21,964 nucleotides of DNA. Origin: Pelargonium nanum. Its lineage: Eukaryota > Streptophyta > Magnoliopsida > Geraniales > Geraniaceae. The stretch is from positions 1 to 21,964 of the forward strand of contig JAYMTF010001668.1 of NCBI GenBank assembly GCA_036897485.1, read 5' to 3'. Positions 19,285 to 21,964 of the stretch are shown here, one piece after another. Position 1 is the stretch's first letter. Each line of letters begins with the position of its first letter. Made by a program: the position numbers and the translations under genes. The notes under the pieces are model-generated. The model ran no database searches. It was given only the letters and a program-made list of their open reading frames with translations, and was not told the DNA's origin.

Positions 19285-19317
19285 GACCGAAGGCTCGATA
19301 TTGTAGAGCCCTCGGTC
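19285..19317 (+). repeat. 3'-UTR stem-loop downstream of the bZIP gene
   Basis: GACCGAAGGCTC pairs with GAGCCCTCGGTC around a nine-base loop: 11 of 12 pairs with one A/C mismatch, followed by ATTTT. It is GC-rich in an AT-rich context and lies about 115 nt after the stop codon, so it is likely within the 3' UTR. Confidence 0.75.
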
Positions 19318-19329
19318 ATTTTCAGCAAC

Positions 19330-20160
19330 CTCTTCAGGGTCTTTCTCAATCTACTTAGGAACAGAGCTCAGTAGAATTGCTAACTGAGCAATTGTATTCA
19401 ACTTTTATAAATGAAATTTTATGATACTAGTGAGGACATGACTGTTGTTCAAATGTGATGATTCAAGAATCTACATTGCACATTCAAGATGATATATATA
19501 ATTATACACTAAATGTTATAGTACACATAGATAACATTATCTTCTTTGATAGACAATATAGTTCAGGTCAAATATACAACAGAAAATCTATATGAAACTA
19601 ACAAGTTCAAGTTACATAAAACTAAAGGTTCAACTGGAAGATAACATCAAACAAAGTTGAACAAAGTTTGTGGTTAAAGGCATGTTAGATTGACAAACTC
19701 AGGCTCCAAGGTCATTCAAGGTCATTTCTTAGATTTGTAAGATGTTTTGGTTGGCTGAGTATTATAGTAAGTCGACTTCCATTGCACAATGAACATCGCC
19801 GATCAAAAGGGTCCAATGGTGGATTAAAGAAATTTCTTTAACGAAGAACTAGAGACAACGGTTAGAGTCTCTATAAATCAAACAAAGTCTTTTGTTGGAC
19901 TAGTTTGTTTTTTAAGGTGAATTACATAAACTTGGGCTATATATGGTAAAAAGAGGAGGCCCAAAAATTGTAACATCTAAAGGTAAACCATAAGGTAAAA
20001 TATAATATCTCAATAACCGGTCTAGCCAGTCAAATCGACTATTGATTTTCACTGAGTTTGACACATCTATTGTGTTACATGTAGACCAGACTAGTAAGAC
20101 CACCGGGTCCTAATTCCATCGGTCCTGTTTATAAACATTGGAAGAATATTTTAAAACAAT
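19330..20160. other. Intergenic region between bZIP and ZHD genes
   Basis: AT-rich sequence with no recognisable gene, RNA or transposon end. Short frames such as 19912-20103 (minus) carry no domain. The two flanking genes converge here. Confidence 0.5.
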
Positions 20161-20164
20161 ACTC

Positions 20165-20275
20165 TTAGGCTACGTTTGAATGTTCGATCCACTGAAACCG
20201 AACGAAATAGAATGAGCATTCTAACATGAAATGATCATTTCATTCATGTTCCTGTCTGCCAAACATTGTCTTACA
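20165..20275. mobile_element. Possible degenerate MITE with an 18-bp palindrome
   Basis: Contains GGCTACGTTTGAATGTTC, GAACGAAATAGAATGAGCAT and GCCAAACA. This wording (GTTTGRATG...GAATGA...CCAAACA) is seen in common short plant repeats. At its centre ATGAAATGATCATTTCAT (20226-20243) is a perfect palindrome. Ends and target duplication were not found. Confidence 0.4.
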
Positions 20276-20581
20276 CCCTAATGTTTTAAAAATAAAGTAA
20301 AAAATTTAGTCAATGAGTCGTTGTCAAACTCAGTTAAATTATTAAAATTGTTAATAGTCAATCGAATGCGACTTTAGCCAGGTTTTTAAATATTTAATTC
20401 ACAAATCGATAAAAACTAGAGCTACTACTATAGTTTAAGTGAGTTGATAACTGAATTTTCCACTAACTTTGATTACTAACTAACAATTAGCAACGAGAAA
20501 ACAAAATATAAACAACCACTGTCTCCTTTAAACTAACACCTAAACCCTAATAACAAATCAAATAAAAGTGGCTACGGCGTG

Positions 20582-21520
20582 TCAGACTCCGGCAGCTTGC
20601 GGCGGAGCCGCCGCGACGGCGGAGGCGGGAGACGGCGCTTCTCTGCGGCGCAGTGCAGACTTGTTGTTGTGCATCCACACCTTGAGCACATTCCGCTTCA
20701 CTCCGACCTCGGCGCAGAACGCGGCCAGCGCCACGTCATCCTGCCGCGGTATCCTCCACCCTATCCTCTCGGCGTATTCCAGCATCCTCTCCTTCTGCTC
20801 CGGCGTAAACTTCGTCCTGAACCTCTTCGCCGCCGACCCCACCTCCCTCTCCGGCGTCTCCGATCTCGTCCTCTCGCACCTCATCTCCGCCTGATCGCGC
20901 AAATTCACGGCCGAGATCATCGCGCTCATGCTGTTGTTCCTCTGCTGCTGCTGCAGCAAATGGTGAGGACGGCGAGGGCTAGTGCTAGCGTGCGCCTGCA
21001 GCGGCGCAGCCACCGCAACCGACGGCAGCGCCAGTTTATGGTCCCAACGCGGCGTGGTGGCGCCGGCATTGTACGACAGCGGCGGCGAGTGGACGACGCG
21101 GTGGCCCCGGCGGTGGTGGTGGTGGTGAGGCGCTGCGCGATCTCGATCTCCGTCGAGCTCCCTCCTGTGGAAGTTCCGGTGGCAGCCGCACGCGGCGCAG
21201 GAGAGCGCGTCGCCGGGCATGAACTCGCCGCAGCCGTCGCTGGCGTGGCCGCCGATGGAGGCGGCGTGGTTGCGCATGCACTCTCTGTACTTGACGGACT
21301 TGCTCGCAGCAGCGACCACCACTTTCGGATCCATCACCACCGCCTCCGGCTCAGCGTCGTTCCCGAACAGTCTTGTTTTCTGATCTTCAATCGCCGTCGC
21401 CGGCGGAGAGAGCGGAAGTAGTGGTGCAGGTTTGGTCTCCATTACAATGTCAGCTTCTTGATCTCCGTCCATGGTGTGCGACTCAGCCTTGGCTGTGAAG
21501 GAAATCAAGCTCAGGTCCAT
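20582..21520 (-). CDS. ZHD: Zinc-finger homeodomain (ZF-HD) transcription factor
   Basis: A single intronless frame of 312 residues, as is usual for plant ZHD genes. Residues 77-121 form the ZF-HD dimerisation finger (KYRECMRNHAASIGGHASDG, then CAACGCHRNFHRRE). Residues about 232-293 form the homeodomain (KRFRTKFTPEQKERMLEYAE to VWMHNNKSALRR), with the family-typical WMHNNK recognition helix. His and Gln runs lie between them (132-136, 190-193). The linker between GCGEFMP and the CAAC pair is only four residues (GDALS up to the Cys), shorter than in many paralogues. ZHD proteins act as nuclear homo- and heterodimers in development and stress. The ATG at 21520 is chosen for its GCCATGG context and absence of an upstream in-frame ATG. 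The gene is strikingly GC-rich compared with its flanks. I do not assign a paralogue number. Confidence 0.96.
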   Translation of the reverse strand: MDLSLISFTAKAESHTMDGDQEADIVMETKPAPLLPLSPPATAIEDQKTRLFGNDAEPEAVVMDPKVVVAAASKSVKYRECMRNHAASIGGHASDGCGEFMPGDALSCAACGCHRNFHRRELDGDRDRAAPHHHHHRRGHRVVHSPPLSYNAGATTPRWDHKLALPSVAVAAPLQAHASTSPRRPHHLLQQQQRNNSMSAMISAVNLRDQAEMRCERTRSETPEREVGSAAKRFRTKFTPEQKERMLEYAERIGWRIPRQDDVALAAFCAEVGVKRNVLKVWMHNNKSALRRREAPSPASAVAAAPPQAAGV

Positions 21521-21870
21521 GGCTACAACGCAACAGGACACAATGTGTTTGTGAAAAAGCGTGAGAGAAAAGTGATGGGTTATGTTATGGAATTGAATTA
21601 CGGGGAGTGTTTGTTTCCTGAGAAAATAAGAGTGGTGTGGTTATAATGATAATACGCGTGAAATGAATTTAAGAGGAAAATGCAGAGAGAAAAGTCAGAG
21701 GAAGAGAATTGGGACAGACATTTGTCGGTTGAAATATGTTGTTGTTGTTAATCATGGTTTACTTATTAATTACACAATTAATGACAAAACTAAACATGAA
21801 TCTTTTCGAACGTAAACATAATGTTCATTGCATGGTTAGCTACATAGCCGCTCTATCATCGTATCAATAA
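21521..21870 (-). promoter_or_regulatory. 5' UTR and promoter region of the ZHD gene
   Basis: AT-rich upstream region. On the minus strand the leader near the ATG contains TTTTCTCTCACGC, and an ATTATAACC stretch at about 21639-21648 is a weak TATA candidate. No other gene is seen. Confidence 0.4.
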
Positions 21871-21964
21871 TACTCACTCCGTCTCAAAATAAGTGTCTTG
21901 TTTTCATTTTTTGCAAAAATTAAGATTACCAAATAATTTAATGTGTTTTGAATATTATCCTCAC
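21871..21964 (+). mobile_element. Left end of a Stowaway-like MITE, cut by the window end
   Basis: After a TA dinucleotide (21871-21872) the sequence reads CTCACTCCGTCTCAAAATAA and then GTGTC, very close to the CTCCCTCCGTCCCAAAATAA terminus of plant Stowaway (Tc1/mariner-type) MITEs. The other end is outside the window. Confidence 0.8.

Noticed and set aside
20579-21421. 280-codon open frame on the plus strand
   Set aside because: It is the antisense shadow of the GC-rich ZHD gene: Arg/Val/Ala-rich, no domain, and the minus-strand frame encodes an unmistakable ZF-HD protein.
1-21964. CRISPR arrays, operons or a multi-gene novel system
   Set aside because: The window is plant nuclear DNA with unrelated, separately promoted genes; no regularly spaced repeats were found.

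Overview
The window looks like nuclear DNA of a flowering plant, almost certainly a eudicot; an asterid is only a weak guess. The reasons are GT-AG introns throughout, AT-rich introns and spacers, plant-type gene families (group-E-like bZIP, zinc-finger homeodomain, defensin-like peptide, VHA-G) and plant mobile elements (tRNA-derived SINE, Mutator-like MITE, Stowaway end). There is no bacterial or organellar gene organisation.

Layout. A nuclear tRNA-Phe(GAA) gene fills positions 1-73, followed by a cluster of TGGGCY promoter elements. Two minus-strand genes follow. One is a small two-exon secreted defensin-like cysteine-rich peptide (848-1154), which is easy to miss because each exon is short. 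The other is a 100-residue SWIB/MDM2-domain protein (1475-1884), with a probable non-coding first exon and a TGGGCY-rich promoter near 3.2 kb. A SINE with a perfect 16-bp target duplication sits at 3350-3518. Plus-strand genes follow: a stand-alone DnaJ-type zinc-finger protein (3998-5231), V-ATPase subunit G (6276-6833), a ten-exon RanBPM-like SPRY/LisH/CTLH protein (9195-16371) and an At4g06598-like bZIP protein (18092-19169). The last gene is an intronless, GC-rich zinc-finger homeodomain gene on the minus strand (20582-21520). The window ends inside a Stowaway-like MITE.

The genes are unrelated in function (translation, secreted peptide, chromatin/organelle DNA, plastid protein handling, vacuolar proton pumping, CTLH-type ubiquitin ligase, transcription) and each has its own promoter, so this is ordinary euchromatin and not a cluster or operon. 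I see no new multi-gene system. The most interesting material is a pair of abutting long hairpins filling much of the last bZIP intron, the bZIP protein's missing basic-region asparagine, a uORF assembled across its leader intron, the hidden defensin-like gene, and several mobile elements whose boundaries can be read to the base.
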